From positions 62,001 to 126,000 of the forward strand of contig JABLXW010000020.1 in the NCBI GenBank assembly GCA_013177945.1: DNA of 64,000 nt. Reading direction: 5' to 3'. Below are positions 1 through 9,694 of this stretch, piece by piece. Source of the DNA: Bacillota bacterium (GTDB taxonomy: Bacteria > Bacillota > DSM-12270 > Thermacetogeniales > Thermacetogeniaceae). Numbering within the stretch: position 1 is the stretch's first letter; each line of letters begins with the position of its first letter. Made by a program: the position numbers and the translations under genes. The notes under the pieces are model-generated. The model was not told the DNA's origin, searched no databases, and saw only the letters and a program-made list of their open reading frames with translations.

Positions 1-1185
1 ACGAATGGCCTCGGCGATCACAGGGTTGTCAAAAAGCCCCCGCTTGTTTTGAACCGGAACGTTCACCAGTACTTGAGGGAAACGGGTCATCTGGGCCGCC
101 AGTCGGGATAGAGGCTCATTCGATTCCCTGACAACTTTCAAAAGCTCCAGCGCCGTCAGGAGACCATCTCCGGTTGTCGTGCGGTCGAGAAAAATGATGT
201 GGCCTGACTGCTCGCCTCCCAGCACCGCCCCCGTTTTCTGCATCTCCTCGAGGATGTAGCGGTCCCCCACCTTTGTCTCGATAACCTCAACATTTTCTCT
301 CTGAAAAGCCTCTCGCAGACCCAGGTTGCTCATGACCGTAACCACAACCCTGCCGCCCGGGAGCAGGCCCTTGCGCTTCCGGGCCAGGCCGCAGATTACA
401 AGAATCTGGTCTCCATCTACCAGGTTACCCTTTTCATCTACGGCAACCACCCGGTCGGCATCACCATCAAAGGCAAGCCCCAAATCGGCCCCCAGGCTCA
501 CGACAGCCTGCTGGAGAGGATAGGGGTGGGTGGATCCGCACCCTTCGTTGATATTGACCCCGTTCGGCTCATTGTGCAGGACCGTCAGGTCCGCGCCGAG
601 CTCCGCAAAGAGGCGGGGTGCCAGGTTGGAAGCAGACCCGTGGGCGCAGTCGATGACCAGCCTGATCCCGCTTAAATCAACAGCAGCCTGTTCTTTGAGA
701 AAGGCCAGGTACCGGTTAAGCCCCCCGTCCTCCTCATAGACCCTTCCGATCCCGGCGCCGGTAGGCTGGGGAAAGGCGAAGTCATCCGTTAAAACCAGTC
801 GCTCGATTTCTTCCTCCACCGCGTCGGGGAGCTTGAAGCCATCTCCGCCAAAGAATTTAATCCCGTTGTCGGGAACCGGGTTGTGGGAGGCAGAAATCAC
901 AACCCCAGCACAGCATTCCGAGACCCTTGTGAGGTAGGCCAGGCCTGGTGTCGTGATCACCCCGGCCCTGAGGCAGTCGCCTCCTACGGAGAGAATCCCT
1001 GCAATTAAAGCAGCCTCCAGCATATCTCCCGAAACCCGCGTATCCTTTCCCAGCATGATCCGGGGGCGCTTTCCGTCCCGGCTCAGGACAAAAGCCCCGG
1101 CCCTCCCCAGACGAAAGGCCAGTTCAGGCGTCAGCTCCTGGTTGGCAACCCCTCTCACGCCGTCTGTTCCGAAAAGAAGCCCCAT
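1..1185 (-). CDS. glmM: Phosphoglucosamine mutase, 3' part cut by window edge
   Basis: Converts glucosamine-6-phosphate to glucosamine-1-phosphate for UDP-GlcNAc and peptidoglycan synthesis in the cytoplasm. The frame is open from an ATG at 1183-1185 to base 1 (395 codons); GlmM proteins are usually near 445 residues, so about 50 C-terminal residues lie outside. Visible signatures are the N-terminal LFGTDGVRG, the phosphoserine loop ISASHNP (about residue 100), the metal loop DGDADR and the sugar-binding GGEQSGH. A GGAGGG site sits 8 nt before the ATG. It follows cdaA and cdaR on the same strand, the usual Firmicute order, in which GlmM is coupled to c-di-AMP synthesis. The identification is firm. 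Confidence 0.95.
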   Translation of the reverse strand, partial: MGLLFGTDGVRGVANQELTPELAFRLGRAGAFVLSRDGKRPRIMLGKDTRVSGDMLEAALIAGILSVGGDCLRAGVITTPGLAYLTRVSECCAGVVISASHNPVPDNGIKFFGGDGFKLPDAVEEEIERLVLTDDFAFPQPTGAGIGRVYEEDGGLNRYLAFLKEQAAVDLSGIRLVIDCAHGSASNLAPRLFAELGADLTVLHNEPNGVNINEGCGSTHPYPLQQAVVSLGADLGLAFDGDADRVVAVDEKGNLVDGDQILVICGLARKRKGLLPGGRVVVTVMSNLGLREAFQRENVEVIETKVGDRYILEEMQKTGAVLGGEQSGHIIFLDRTTTGDGLLTALELLKVVRESNEPLSRLAAQMTRFPQVLVNVPVQNKRGLFDNPVIAEAIR

Positions 1186-1252
1186 CCTGCGCAGACCCTC
1201 CTTCCAGATTGCAGAGTTTATTATATCTCATTTTTTTATTTTTATCATTATT

Positions 1253-2206
1253 TTACTCTTCTGGTAATTGCCCTGTGTCAGAGCGGCCCACCTCCACGGT
1301 CACCTTTACCTGATTCTGGGTCACAGAAAAAACCCCCGGAGGAAGAGATAACTCCGTTTCTCGAACCATGCTCGCCCCGGTTCCGGAAATATCTACCGGC
1401 CGGGTGCGCACTTCGGTGAGGGCGGCCAGGGCATCCGGAGGGCCTGTGACCTGAATCTGGGGCGGATCCACCAGAACTTCTTTTACAGCAAACCCGGGTT
1501 GGGGTTCACCCCGAATATCCGCAGCCACGAAAACGGACTTGACGGGCCCCCGCGTCGTTACGGGAACCAGCACCTCCACAACCTCAGGCCGGGCCTTAAG
1601 CTTTTCCCCCGATGCGCCAGGTATCCGGATGCGCACTCTCTGAGTCACATTCTGCCGCGCCTCATTAACCCGCAAAACAGCCTGAACCTCCTGAACCCGC
1701 GCCAGGAGGGAGCTCGGCCCCTCCACCAAGACCTGGGAGGGGGTGGCGACGGGAGTCAGCAGAAGATAGCCGGCCGCCGGTTCCCCGAGGACCGCGACCC
1801 GAACCGGAACCTTTTTCTCCCCCCAAAAATCCAGGTAAACCCGCACCCTCTCGGGTTCAAGATTGGCGACGAGAGCACCAAAGGGCACTTCGGTTTTAAC
1901 CGGCAGGAGGGCCTCTCCTGCGCTCTGGCCTGCAAGATCTACGAAAACACGGATCTCTTCTGGACCCAGGCCCTGGATTACACTTTTTGCTCCTCGCACT
2001 GTAACTTTTACCTCGGGAAGGGATGAAGCCAGAACCAGTTGTGAGGAGAGACCGCGCGGTTCCAAAGGACGGGAGAAGGTGCGTTCCACGAGGGGGTCGC
2101 GCTGCCCCGTGACAAAATACCAGAGCAGAAAGGCAAGCAGCAGAGCCAGCACCTTGTAGCCGATATTGTAACGGAGAAACCAGTTTTTAATCGTTCCCTC
2201 TTTCAT
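1253..2206 (-). CDS. cdaR: CdaR/YbbR-domain membrane protein, regulator of CdaA
   Basis: Extracytoplasmic regulator of the diadenylate cyclase CdaA. The protein has one N-terminal membrane segment (residues about 12-30, KVLALLLAFLLWYFVTG) and then about 290 residues of repeated beta-rich YbbR units; the recurring 'V(x)V(x)GP' pattern is visible. I start it at the ATG at 2204-2206, which has GAGG about 6 nt upstream. A TTG at 2228-2230 would add eight residues but overlaps the cdaA stop without a well-spaced ribosome site. It lies between cdaA and glmM as in Bacillus and Listeria, so one transcript and a shared membrane complex are likely. Sequence is poorly conserved in this family, so the call rests on context plus the YbbR pattern. 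Confidence 0.88.
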   Translation of the reverse strand: MKEGTIKNWFLRYNIGYKVLALLLAFLLWYFVTGQRDPLVERTFSRPLEPRGLSSQLVLASSLPEVKVTVRGAKSVIQGLGPEEIRVFVDLAGQSAGEALLPVKTEVPFGALVANLEPERVRVYLDFWGEKKVPVRVAVLGEPAAGYLLLTPVATPSQVLVEGPSSLLARVQEVQAVLRVNEARQNVTQRVRIRIPGASGEKLKARPEVVEVLVPVTTRGPVKSVFVAADIRGEPQPGFAVKEVLVDPPQIQVTGPPDALAALTEVRTRPVDISGTGASMVRETELSLPPGVFSVTQNQVKVTVEVGRSDTGQLPEE

Positions 2207-2226
2207 CTTTTTTCCTCTGCTTCCTT

Positions 2227-3018
2227 TCAATCCCGCACCTTTTTGCCTCCGGGCCCGGTGAGCTCCTCCAGTTTTCTCTCCAGCTCAGCTCCTTTTAATC
2301 CCCGGAGAAGTTTCCCCCCCTGAGCAAGGGAAATCAGCCCTGTTTCCTCGGAAACCACCACCGCAACCGCATCGCTCTGCTCCGTAACCCCCAGCGCAGC
2401 CCGGTGCCGTGTTCCCAGCTCTTTGTTTAAAAAGGGGTTCTCGGTGAGGGGCAAATAACAGCCCGCCGCCAGAATCCGGTCCCCGTAAATGATCGCCGCC
2501 CCGTCATGAAGGGGGGTGCCCGGCTCAAAAATGTTGACAAGGGCCTCGGCCGAAACCAGGGCGTCAAGTTTGACCCCGCTTTCCACGTATTCCTGCAACC
2601 CGGTCTCCCGCACAAAGACTACAAGAGCCCCCACGCGGCGCCGCGCCAGGGCTTCCGCTGCCCGGACAACCTCATGGGCAGCCCGCCTCGCTTCCGCCTC
2701 CGCCAGAAAAAAGGAGCGGCCGAAAAAACCACCCCGGCCCAGCTGCTCCAGGGCGCGGCGCAGTTCCGGCTGGAAGACCACAGGGAGCGCCACAAAAAGC
2801 ATCGTCCAGGTTTTGTCCAGGATCCAGTTAGTTGTATATAAATTAAGGCGCTCACTCAAACTGGATGCAATCACGAGAACTGCAAGCCCTTTCAAAAGCT
2901 GAACGGCCCGCGTCCCCTTGATCAGCATCAGGAACTTGTACAAAACGAAAGCCACAATGAGAATATCGATAACCGTTCGCAGATCGAAATAATTCAAATA
3001 GGCCAGAACCTTCGCCAT
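2227..3018 (-). CDS. cdaA: Diadenylate cyclase CdaA (c-di-AMP synthase)
   Basis: Condenses two ATP into cyclic di-AMP at the membrane. The N-terminal third has membrane segments (VIDILIVAFVLYKFLMLI and AVLVIASSL regions); the DAC domain follows, with both catalytic signatures: DGA in LHDGAAII and RHR in GTRHRAALG. The ATG at 3016-3018 is preferred because AAGGTG lies about 7 nt upstream; a TTG 15 nt earlier has no ribosome site. About 264 residues, typical of CdaA. It is first in the cdaA-cdaR-glmM operon. No convincing consensus promoter was found in the 248-bp gap to the divergent gene at 3267. Confidence 0.94.
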   Translation of the reverse strand: MAKVLAYLNYFDLRTVIDILIVAFVLYKFLMLIKGTRAVQLLKGLAVLVIASSLSERLNLYTTNWILDKTWTMLFVALPVVFQPELRRALEQLGRGGFFGRSFFLAEAEARRAAHEVVRAAEALARRRVGALVVFVRETGLQEYVESGVKLDALVSAEALVNIFEPGTPLHDGAAIIYGDRILAAGCYLPLTENPFLNKELGTRHRAALGVTEQSDAVAVVVSEETGLISLAQGGKLLRGLKGAELERKLEELTGPGGKKVRD

Positions 3019-3266
3019 CACACCCACCTTCAAAAACCTTTTCTGAAAAAATATACCCCAAAATCACCTGGTATGCCAGCTTATCTTTATTCCCTCCGGA
3101 AACGATTACAACTTCTCCGCCTCCCTCCCATTTTCCTTGTCAAAAATCAAGCTCCTGAGGTTCCAGGTCATGGAAAAGCCTCCCGGCATCTGAAGCAACA
3201 CCCAAGAAGGAGTTTTGCAAACGGTCTAGAAAAAATACTAAAGTTGGCCCCGAGGAGGGAAAGAAG

Positions 3267-4043
3267 ATGAGAATTCATCACAATCTGAAAGCCCTTTGCA
3301 ACAAGATTAAACTCAAAAAATGGCAGCTTCCCCTCACCCTGGTTTTTTTGATTTCCGGAATCCTGCTGGTATCAGTGCTGCGCAGTCTGGCGGCAAGCAA
3401 CCAAACCCCCTGGCGCCAGAAAAACGAAAACCTCGTGGCCATGATCCAAACACAGGAAAGGATCATCAAAAGGCTGGAGGCAGAAATTGAAGAAAAGAGA
3501 GCCTCCCTCGCCCGCTCCCAGGAGGCCCTCGCCGCAGGCGAAGCAGAACTGCAAAACCTGCAGAACAAACTGCGGGAGCTAAAAGTCCAGGCGGGCCTTG
3601 TCGAGGTGGAAGGGCCGGGCATTGTAGTATTTTTGGATGACAACCGGAAGGGAGCCGAAGCAGCCCAGGCGAAAAACCCGGGCCAGTTTCAGGCAGAAGA
3701 CTTTCTGATCCATGATAAACACATCCTCTACATCATTAACGAACTTCGCGTTGGAGGGGCAGAGGCCATTTCCGTCAACGACCAGCGCATTGTAACTTCT
3801 TCGGACATCAGATGTGTGGGGCCAATGATCCTGGTGAATACAACCCGCCTTGCTCCACCCTACGTCGTTAAAGCAATCGGGAATCCGGACAGCCTTGCCA
3901 GGGTTTTGGAGGCGCCGGAGAGCGAGTATAATATTCTCAAAATGGCGGGTTTCCCCGTTAATCTCGAAAAGCACCCGAATATTGTAATCCCCCCTTACAA
4001 AGGGAGCTACCAGTTCACCTTTACGCAACCAAAGGAGGAATAG
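3267..4043 (+). CDS. DUF881 (YlxW/YlxX-type) membrane-anchored coiled-coil protein
   Basis: Function of the family is not well established; homologues sit next to division or cell-wall genes in Firmicutes. The 258-residue product has a short basic N-terminus, one membrane anchor (LPLTLVFLISGILLVSVL, about residues 21-38), a coiled coil (about 50-110, rich in E, K, L, Q) and a globular DUF881 domain containing VEGPGIVVFLDD and the INELRVGGAEAISVNDQRI stretch. It starts at ATG 3267 behind a GAGGAGGG site. Three bases separate it from the Sbp gene, which overlaps a second DUF881 gene, so the three form one transcription unit. This matches the B. subtilis ylxW-ylxX-sbp group although the order differs. 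Confidence 0.85.
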   Translation: MRIHHNLKALCNKIKLKKWQLPLTLVFLISGILLVSVLRSLAASNQTPWRQKNENLVAMIQTQERIIKRLEAEIEEKRASLARSQEALAAGEAELQNLQNKLRELKVQAGLVEVEGPGIVVFLDDNRKGAEAAQAKNPGQFQAEDFLIHDKHILYIINELRVGGAEAISVNDQRIVTSSDIRCVGPMILVNTTRLAPPYVVKAIGNPDSLARVLEAPESEYNILKMAGFPVNLEKHPNIVIPPYKGSYQFTFTQPKEE

Positions 4044-4046
4044 CTG

Positions 4047-4424
4047 ATGTGGCTGCCTCTCCTGGGCCTGCTCATTGGAATCGGAATCGGCTCTGCGCTT
4101 GCCTTCCCGATCCCCGGTGCGTATGTAAAATATTTATCAGTGGCAGTACTGGCCGCTCTGGACTCGGCGTTCGGGGGATTGAGGGCAATCCTCGAAGAAA
4201 AATTTGACAGCGCGGTCCTCCTCACCGGCTTTTTTACCAATGCTCTGCTTGCCGCGCTTCTAGCCTATTTAGGAGACCGCCTTGGCGTCGATCTTTACCT
4301 CGCAGCAGTTTTCGTTTTTGGGGTCCGGCTTTTCCAGAACCTCGCCATTATCAGGAGAGAGGTTCTGGCAGCCTGGCTGCGGAAGAGGCACCTTACGTCG
4401 CCGGGAGGAGGAAAAAATGGGTAG
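4047..4424 (+). CDS. sbp: Small basic protein (Sbp, DUF1290), polytopic membrane protein
   Basis: A 125-residue membrane protein of the DUF1290/Sbp family, which lies upstream of ftsA/ftsZ in many Firmicutes; its biochemical role is unknown. Three to four hydrophobic segments are visible, beginning LPLLGLLIGIGIGSALAF and ending before a basic tail. The signature IPGAYVKYLSVAVLAALDS and GGLRAILEEKFDS motifs match the family. The ATG at 4047 is 3 nt after the first DUF881 gene, with AAAGGAGGAA upstream. Its last 8 nt overlap the next DUF881 gene, which suggests translational coupling. Confidence 0.87.
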   Translation: MWLPLLGLLIGIGIGSALAFPIPGAYVKYLSVAVLAALDSAFGGLRAILEEKFDSAVLLTGFFTNALLAALLAYLGDRLGVDLYLAAVFVFGVRLFQNLAIIRREVLAAWLRKRHLTSPGGGKNG

Positions 4425-5106
4425 TCTCAAGCGGTGGCAGCTTCCCGTTTTCGTTGTATTTCTCTTCCTGGGCTTCCTCCTTTCCGTCCAGTTCCAGACC
4501 CAGCAGAACTTCCTCAGCGATCTGTCGCTCCAGAAGACTGACGTCCTTGTGCTCATGCTGAAAAAACTCCACGATAAAAGGGGCGAACTGGAAAAAGAAT
4601 TGAGGGAGCTGGACCGGCAGCAGCAAACCTTCCAGGCGGATGTCAGCAGCAGAGAGGCCCTGACAGAAGGCCTGAAAAAGGAATCGGCGCGCCTGCGAAA
4701 TGCCCTTGGACTCGACCCTGTCAAAGGGCCGGGGATTACCATCACCATTACCACCGATTCCCCAATCGTCTATCTTGATCTGGTTGACATCGTCAACGAA
4801 CTCTGGGCATCTCAGGCAGAAGCAATTGCCATCAACAACCAGCGCATTACCCCCTGGACAAGCATTTTCTGGAATAAAGAGGATTTAACCCTCACCATCA
4901 ACGGAAAAGAAGTCCTCTTTCCCTGCACCATTAAAGCCATCGGGGACCAGGAAAAGCTGGAATCGGGACTGCGGCTGCTCGGAGGAGTTCTGGACGACCT
5001 TGCCATCTACAAGGTCTACCCCGTGATCAGGCGGGTTGAGGAAATAGAACTTCCCGCCGCACCCCCGCCCACCCTGCATTATCTCCGGCCTAGATCCCAA
5101 ACATAA
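4417..5106 (+). CDS. Second DUF881 membrane-anchored coiled-coil protein
   Basis: A paralogue of the gene at 3267: one N-terminal membrane anchor (LPVFVVFLFLGFLLSVQF), a charged coiled coil (about residues 45-85) and a DUF881 domain with VKGPGITITIT, DIVNELWASQAEAIAINNQ and VYPVIRRVEE. About 229 residues. I chose the ATG at 4417, which has GGGAGGAG directly upstream; a longer frame open from 4282 runs through the Sbp gene and is not used. Two DUF881 proteins flanking Sbp suggest an envelope complex, but this is inference. The unit probably ends at the hairpin at 5109-5136. Confidence 0.85.
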   Translation: MGSLKRWQLPVFVVFLFLGFLLSVQFQTQQNFLSDLSLQKTDVLVLMLKKLHDKRGELEKELRELDRQQQTFQADVSSREALTEGLKKESARLRNALGLDPVKGPGITITITTDSPIVYLDLVDIVNELWASQAEAIAINNQRITPWTSIFWNKEDLTLTINGKEVLFPCTIKAIGDQEKLESGLRLLGGVLDDLAIYKVYPVIRRVEEIELPAAPPPTLHYLRPRSQT

Positions 5107-5108
5107 GA

Positions 5109-5136
5109 CCCGGAGCAGGGTTTAAACCTGTCCGGG
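5109..5136. terminator. GC-rich hairpin between convergent genes
   Basis: CCCGGA pairs with TCCGGG and CAGG with CCTG across a short TTTAAA-containing loop, with a one-base bulge. It lies just after the DUF881 stop and 34 bp from the cimA stop on the other strand. There is no clear U-tract on either side, so it may be a weak or bidirectional terminator, or only an RNA-stabilising stem. Confidence 0.4.
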
Positions 5137-5169
5137 CCTCTCGATCTCGAGTCAGACTTGCCTCAATTT

Positions 5170-6789
5170 TTAACTTTTAACCTTATTAAGGCTGCGGAGC
5201 AGGGCGTAGTTCATGCTGTCGGTCAGGGCCTGCCAGCTTGCCTCGATGATGTTCTCCGAAACCCCGACGGTGCTCCACGAACCGGCGGCATCGGCAGACT
5301 CGATCAGAACCCTCACCTTTGCCCCCGTCCCGTCTTTTCCGTCCAGAACGCGGACCTTGTAATCAACCAGGTGCATCTCCTTGAGAACCGGGTAGAAGCC
5401 TTCAAGAGCCTTCCTGAGGGCATTGTCCACGGCGTTCACGGGGCCGTTCCCTTCGGCCGCAGTGTGGATGATCTGGTCCCCGACGCGCAGCTTGATCGTG
5501 GCCTCGGAACTGATCAGATCACCGTCGTTGGGCCGCTTTTCAACCAGGAGCTTCAAGCTTTCGAGGGTAAAAAATTCTTCGTACTGCCCGAAGGCCCGCC
5601 GCAGCAAAAGCTCCAGGGAAGCGTCGGCTCCCTCAAACTGGTAACCCTGGTACTCCAGTTCTTTGATTTTCTGGATGATTTCCCTCGCCCGGGGACTGTC
5701 CTGAGTGAGATCGAGGTTCAGCTCCTGCGCCTTGTAAAACAGGTTGCTGGCTCCCGACAGCTCCGAAACCAAAACGCGGCGCTTGTTTCCAACCAGTTCG
5801 GGGTTGAGGTGCTCGTAGGTCGCAGGGTCCTTTAAAATTGCGCTGACGTGGACTCCCCCCTTGTGAGCAAAGGCGCTGGCTCCGACAAAGGGCTGGTTGT
5901 TGTGGGGGGTCATATTCGCGATCTCGCTCACATAATGAGACGCTTCCGTAAGCCGGCGCAGGGCTTCGGGGCTCAGACAGGAAAATCCTAGTTTGAGCTG
6001 GAGATTGGGAATGATCGAGCAGAGGTTGGCATTGCCGCAGCGCTCCCCAAAACCGTTGATCGTCCCCTGAACCTGACGCGCCCCGCATCTTACTGCAACA
6101 ATGCTGTTGGCGACGGCCAGATCTCCGTCGTTGTGGGCGTGGATGCCCAGCGGCAACTTGACGGCCCGGCAGACCCGTTCAAAAATTTGCTCAACCTCGT
6201 GGGGCAAACTGCCGCCGTTGGTGTCGCACAGGACGATCCAGTCCGCACCGGCCTCGGCCGCCGCTTTCAAGGTCGCCAGGGCGTAGTCCGGATTCGCTTT
6301 GAAGCCGTCAAAGAAGTGCTCGGCATCGTAAATTACCTCGCGCCCCTGCGCCTTCAGGTAGCCCACGCTCTCCCGGATCATGTTCAGGTTCTCTGCCAGG
6401 GAGGTCTGGAGGGCTGTTGTCACATGGAAATCCCAGCTTTTTCCGAAAATTGTAACACAGGGGGTTTCCGCCTGAAGCAGCGCCCTGATATTGGCGTCCT
6501 GCGCCACGGGAACCCCTGCCCTTCGGGTCGCGCCAAACGCCGCGATCCTCGCGTGCTTCAAAGGAAGCCTCCGGACCCGGTAAAAATACTCCAGGTCCTT
6601 GGGATTGGACCCCGGCCATCCCCCCTCGATGTAAGGAACCTCCAGTTCGTCCAGTTTTCTCGTGATCTTCAGCTTATCTTCGACCGTCAGGCTGATTCCT
6701 TCACCCTGTGCCCCATCCCGCAGCGTCGTGTCGTAAACAAATACCTTTACATCCCCGCACTTCTCTTTTAAATCCCCACCACTTCTCAT
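5170..6789 (-). CDS. cimA: (R)-citramalate synthase
   Basis: Condenses pyruvate and acetyl-CoA to citramalate, the threonine-independent entry to isoleucine. The 539-residue protein has a DRE-TIM metallolyase barrel with [12 protein letters not shown] near the N-terminus, [13 protein letters not shown] (metal-binding His pair) and the [15 protein letters not shown] region, followed by a LeuA-type regulatory domain. The 'GAQGEGIS' variant and the [13 protein letters not shown] stretch are typical of the CimA subfamily, not isopropylmalate synthase. ATG at 6787-6789. It is last in the ilv-leu operon, 9 nt after leuB. LeuC, LeuD and LeuB may also process citramalate-derived intermediates. No threonine deaminase is in the window, so isoleucine probably comes from citramalate. 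Confidence 0.93.
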   Translation of the reverse strand: MRSGGDLKEKCGDVKVFVYDTTLRDGAQGEGISLTVEDKLKITRKLDELEVPYIEGGWPGSNPKDLEYFYRVRRLPLKHARIAAFGATRRAGVPVAQDANIRALLQAETPCVTIFGKSWDFHVTTALQTSLAENLNMIRESVGYLKAQGREVIYDAEHFFDGFKANPDYALATLKAAAEAGADWIVLCDTNGGSLPHEVEQIFERVCRAVKLPLGIHAHNDGDLAVANSIVAVRCGARQVQGTINGFGERCGNANLCSIIPNLQLKLGFSCLSPEALRRLTEASHYVSEIANMTPHNNQPFVGASAFAHKGGVHVSAILKDPATYEHLNPELVGNKRRVLVSELSGASNLFYKAQELNLDLTQDSPRAREIIQKIKELEYQGYQFEGADASLELLLRRAFGQYEEFFTLESLKLLVEKRPNDGDLISSEATIKLRVGDQIIHTAAEGNGPVNAVDNALRKALEGFYPVLKEMHLVDYKVRVLDGKDGTGAKVRVLIESADAAGSWSTVGVSENIIEASWQALTDSMNYALLRSLNKVKS

Positions 6790-6798
6790 CCTTTCTTG

Positions 6799-7923
6799 TC
6801 AGTCTTCGGTTCCGAACAAGGCGTTGCCGCTCTTCGCAGCATCAAGGCTGCCCGCTTCTCTTAAAAAAGCAGCGACCAGGGAGCCCATTTCGGCGGTTGC
6901 AACCTCCCGCGCGCCCGGCTTCATCAGATCGGGGGTCCGGTACCCCTCTTCCAGCACCCTGCGGACGGCCTCCTCAATGGCGCGCGCCCCCTCCTCAAAA
7001 CCGAAGGAATAGCGGAGCATCAAAGCAGCAGAAAGAATCGTGGCAAGAGGGTTTGCCTTCTGCTGGCCGGCAATGTCGGGGGCCGAACCGTGCGCCGGCT
7101 CATACAAGGCAACCTTCCCCCCGAGGCTGGCCGAAGGGAGCATTCCGATGGAGCCGGTCAAAACACTGGCTTCATCTGTGAGAATATCCCCAAACATGTT
7201 CTCCGTAACGATCACATCAAACTGGCGGGGGTTGCGCACAAGCTGCATGGCGCAGTTATCCACGTACATGTGTTCAAGCTCCACATCAGGGTAATCTTTC
7301 CCAAGTTCTGTGATCACCTCGCGCCAGAGCCGCGAACTTTCCAGAACGTTTGCCTTATCCACAGAAGTGACTTTGCCCCGCCGCTTGCGTGCCATCTCGA
7401 AGGCGAGGCGCCCAATGCGGACGATCTCTCCTGTTGAATAGACGAGGGTGTCCAGTGCCCGTTCTTCTTCGCCTATCTTTTCCCTCTGCTTCGCGCCGAA
7501 GTAAAGCCCTCCGGTCAACTCCCGGACCACAACAAGATCGAGCCCTGCAACGATTTCTTCTTTTAAAGGCGAAGCCTCGATCAGGGAAGGAAAGAGAACA
7601 GCCGGCCTGATATTTGCGTAGAGGCCCAGGTGTTTGCGCAGGGGGAGGAGCGCACCGGCCTCGGGGCGCAGGGCAGGGGGCAGGTGATCCCACTTCGGCC
7701 CCCCGATTGCTCCCAGCAAAATGGCGTCGCTTTCTTCACAGAGCCTGAGGGTTTCTTCGGGGAGGGGGACGCCGTAAACGTCGTAGGCGGCGCCCCCCAC
7801 CAGGGCCTCCTGGAACGTAAAGGAGATCTGGAAGCGTTTTCCCACCGCTTCCAGGGCCTTGACCGCTTCGGGGACGATCTCGGGTCCGATTCCGTCTCCG
7901 GGCAAAAGCAAAATCTTAGGCAC
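6799..7923 (-). CDS. leuB: 3-isopropylmalate dehydrogenase
   Basis: NAD-dependent oxidative decarboxylation of 3-isopropylmalate, the third leucine step; probably also acts on 3-methylmalate made through CimA. 374 residues, a normal family length. Signatures: [11 protein letters not shown] at the N-terminus, [12 protein letters not shown], and the metal/substrate stretch [15 protein letters not shown]. It starts with GTG at 7921-7923, 3 nt inside the preceding leuD stop region, with AAAGG about 10 nt upstream, so translation is probably coupled to leuD. Confidence 0.95.
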   Translation of the reverse strand: MPKILLLPGDGIGPEIVPEAVKALEAVGKRFQISFTFQEALVGGAAYDVYGVPLPEETLRLCEESDAILLGAIGGPKWDHLPPALRPEAGALLPLRKHLGLYANIRPAVLFPSLIEASPLKEEIVAGLDLVVVRELTGGLYFGAKQREKIGEEERALDTLVYSTGEIVRIGRLAFEMARKRRGKVTSVDKANVLESSRLWREVITELGKDYPDVELEHMYVDNCAMQLVRNPRQFDVIVTENMFGDILTDEASVLTGSIGMLPSASLGGKVALYEPAHGSAPDIAGQQKANPLATILSAALMLRYSFGFEEGARAIEEAVRRVLEEGYRTPDLMKPGAREVATAEMGSLVAAFLREAGSLDAAKSGNALFGTED

Positions 7924-8416
7924 GTTTCGTCATCCTTTCCCGCACGTAATTGATCAATCCACCTGCCCGCATGATTTCCTGCATGAAGGGAGGGAAGGGA
8001 GCCGCCTGATAAACCCCGCCCCGCGAAAGATTCTTAATCATGCCGGAGGCCAGATCCACCGCAACCAGATCCCCTTCTTCCAGGGCTGCTGCAGCCTCAG
8101 AAGACTCCAGGATGGGAAGTCCGATGTTGATGGCGTTGCGGTAGAAAATCCGGGCAAAGGAGGCGGCGATGACGCAGCCTACCCCTGCCCCTTTCAGCGC
8201 GATGGGGGCATGCTCCCGGGAGGAGCCGCACCCAAAATTCTTTCCCGCAACCACAATGTCTCCCGGAGAGACGCGCCGGGCAAAGTCGGGGTCGGCGTCC
8301 TCCATGCAGTGGGCCGCCAGTTCTGCCGGGTCGGTCGTATTTAAATAACGCGCCGGTATGATCAGATCCGTATCGATGTTGGCGCCGAATTTCCAAACAC
8401 GCCCCTTAATCTGCAT
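7916..8416 (-). CDS. leuD: 3-isopropylmalate dehydratase small subunit
   Basis: Swivelling-domain subunit of the [4Fe-4S] isomerase that converts 2- to 3-isopropylmalate. About 166 residues, with [15 protein letters not shown] and [17 protein letters not shown], both diagnostic of LeuD. I use the ATG at 8414-8416 (MQIKG), which has GGGAGG about 12 nt upstream; a TTG 12 nt further up lies directly against the ribosome site. It overlaps leuC by 11 nt, as expected for subunits made in equal amounts. It is the short LeuD type seen in Clostridia and archaea. Confidence 0.94.
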   Translation of the reverse strand: MQIKGRVWKFGANIDTDLIIPARYLNTTDPAELAAHCMEDADPDFARRVSPGDIVVAGKNFGCGSSREHAPIALKGAGVGCVIAASFARIFYRNAINIGLPILESSEAAAALEEGDLVAVDLASGMIKNLSRGGVYQAAPFPPFMQEIMRAGGLINYVRERMTKRA

Positions 8417-9683
8417 TGTTCGCCACAACCTCCCTCGGGTGTGAAATACAGCCGGTTACCGCCGAGGCTGCGGCAACGGCAGGCCCTGCAAGGTAAACCT
8501 CGCTCTCCGGGTGTCCCATCCGGCCCACAAAATTCCTGTTCGTAGTGGCAAGGGCCCTCTCGCCCCGCGCCAGGATCCCCATGTGCCCGCCGAGACAGGG
8601 GCCGCAGGTGGGAGTGCTCACAACCGCCCCGGCCTGAACAAAAATTTCCAGCAGCCCCTCTCGGAGGGCGCTTAAATATATCTCCTGGGTCCCCGGAATC
8701 ACGATCAGGCGCAGGCGCGGGTGAACCTTCCTTCCCTTGAGAATCCGCGCCGCGATTCGCAAATCCTCGAGCCGCCCGTTCGTGCAGGAGCCGATCACCA
8801 CCTGGTCGATTTCGATCCCTGCAGCCTCCGCAACCGGCCGGGCATTTTCGGGAAGGTGGGGAAAGGCAACCTGAAGGTCGATCTCCTCCACCTGGTACTC
8901 CCGCACCTCAACGTAGGCGGCATCGGGATCGCTGGCAAATATCTGGAAGGAACGCTGGGCCCTCTCCCGCACGTAGGCAAGGGTTTTTTGATCCGGAGCA
9001 ATGATGCCGTTTTTTGCTCCGGCCTCGACGGCCATGTTGCACATGGTCAGGCGCCCTTCGACGGAAAGAGCTTCAATCGCCTCCCCGGTAAATTCCATCG
9101 CCCGGTAAAGGGCGCCGTCAACCCCGATGTCCCCGATCGTGTAGAGAATCAGGTCCTTTCCGGTAACCCAGGGGAGCATTTTTCCATGGTAGATGAACTT
9201 CATGCTCTCCGGCACCTTAAACCAGCATTCACCCAGGGCCATTCCCGCGGCGAGATCAGTGCTCCCGACCCCTGTTGCAAAAGCCCCCAGCGCCCCGTAG
9301 GTGCAGGTATGGGAATCGGCTCCGATGATCAGGTCGCCGGGGAGCGCGAGCCCCTGCTCGGGAAGAAGGCAGTGCTCAATCCCCATGCGCCCTACCTCAA
9401 AGTAATGAACGATTCCAAATTTCCGTGCGAACTCCCGCACTTCCCGGCACTGCTCGGCAGATTTGATATCCTTATTCGGTGTAAAATGGTCCGGGACCAG
9501 GGCGATCCGGGCGGGATCGAAAACGCGGTCAAGCCCCAGTTTCAGAAACTCCTTGATGGCAACAGGCGCCGTGATGTCGTTTGCAAGGACAAGATCCAGG
9601 CGGCAGTTGACCAGTTCCCCCGGAGCAACCCGCTCCTTTCCGGCGTGAGCCGCCAGGATCTTTTCGGTAATGGTCATTCCCAT
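8406..9683 (-). CDS. leuC: 3-isopropylmalate dehydratase large subunit
   Basis: Aconitase-family catalytic subunit. About 425 residues, the short prokaryotic LeuC type that partners the 166-residue LeuD. Cluster ligands are visible as the Cys in VIGSCTNGR and the pair in [28 protein letters not shown] is the active-site loop. The true start is the ATG at 9681-9683 (MGMTITEK), 7 nt after GGAGG; the frame is open further upstream but runs back into leuA. It lies 11 nt after leuA and overlaps leuD. Confidence 0.95.
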   Translation of the reverse strand: MGMTITEKILAAHAGKERVAPGELVNCRLDLVLANDITAPVAIKEFLKLGLDRVFDPARIALVPDHFTPNKDIKSAEQCREVREFARKFGIVHYFEVGRMGIEHCLLPEQGLALPGDLIIGADSHTCTYGALGAFATGVGSTDLAAGMALGECWFKVPESMKFIYHGKMLPWVTGKDLILYTIGDIGVDGALYRAMEFTGEAIEALSVEGRLTMCNMAVEAGAKNGIIAPDQKTLAYVRERAQRSFQIFASDPDAAYVEVREYQVEEIDLQVAFPHLPENARPVAEAAGIEIDQVVIGSCTNGRLEDLRIAARILKGRKVHPRLRLIVIPGTQEIYLSALREGLLEIFVQAGAVVSTPTCGPCLGGHMGILARGERALATTNRNFVGRMGHPESEVYLAGPAVAAASAVTGCISHPREVVANNAD

Positions 9684-9694
9684 GTCATGTCCTC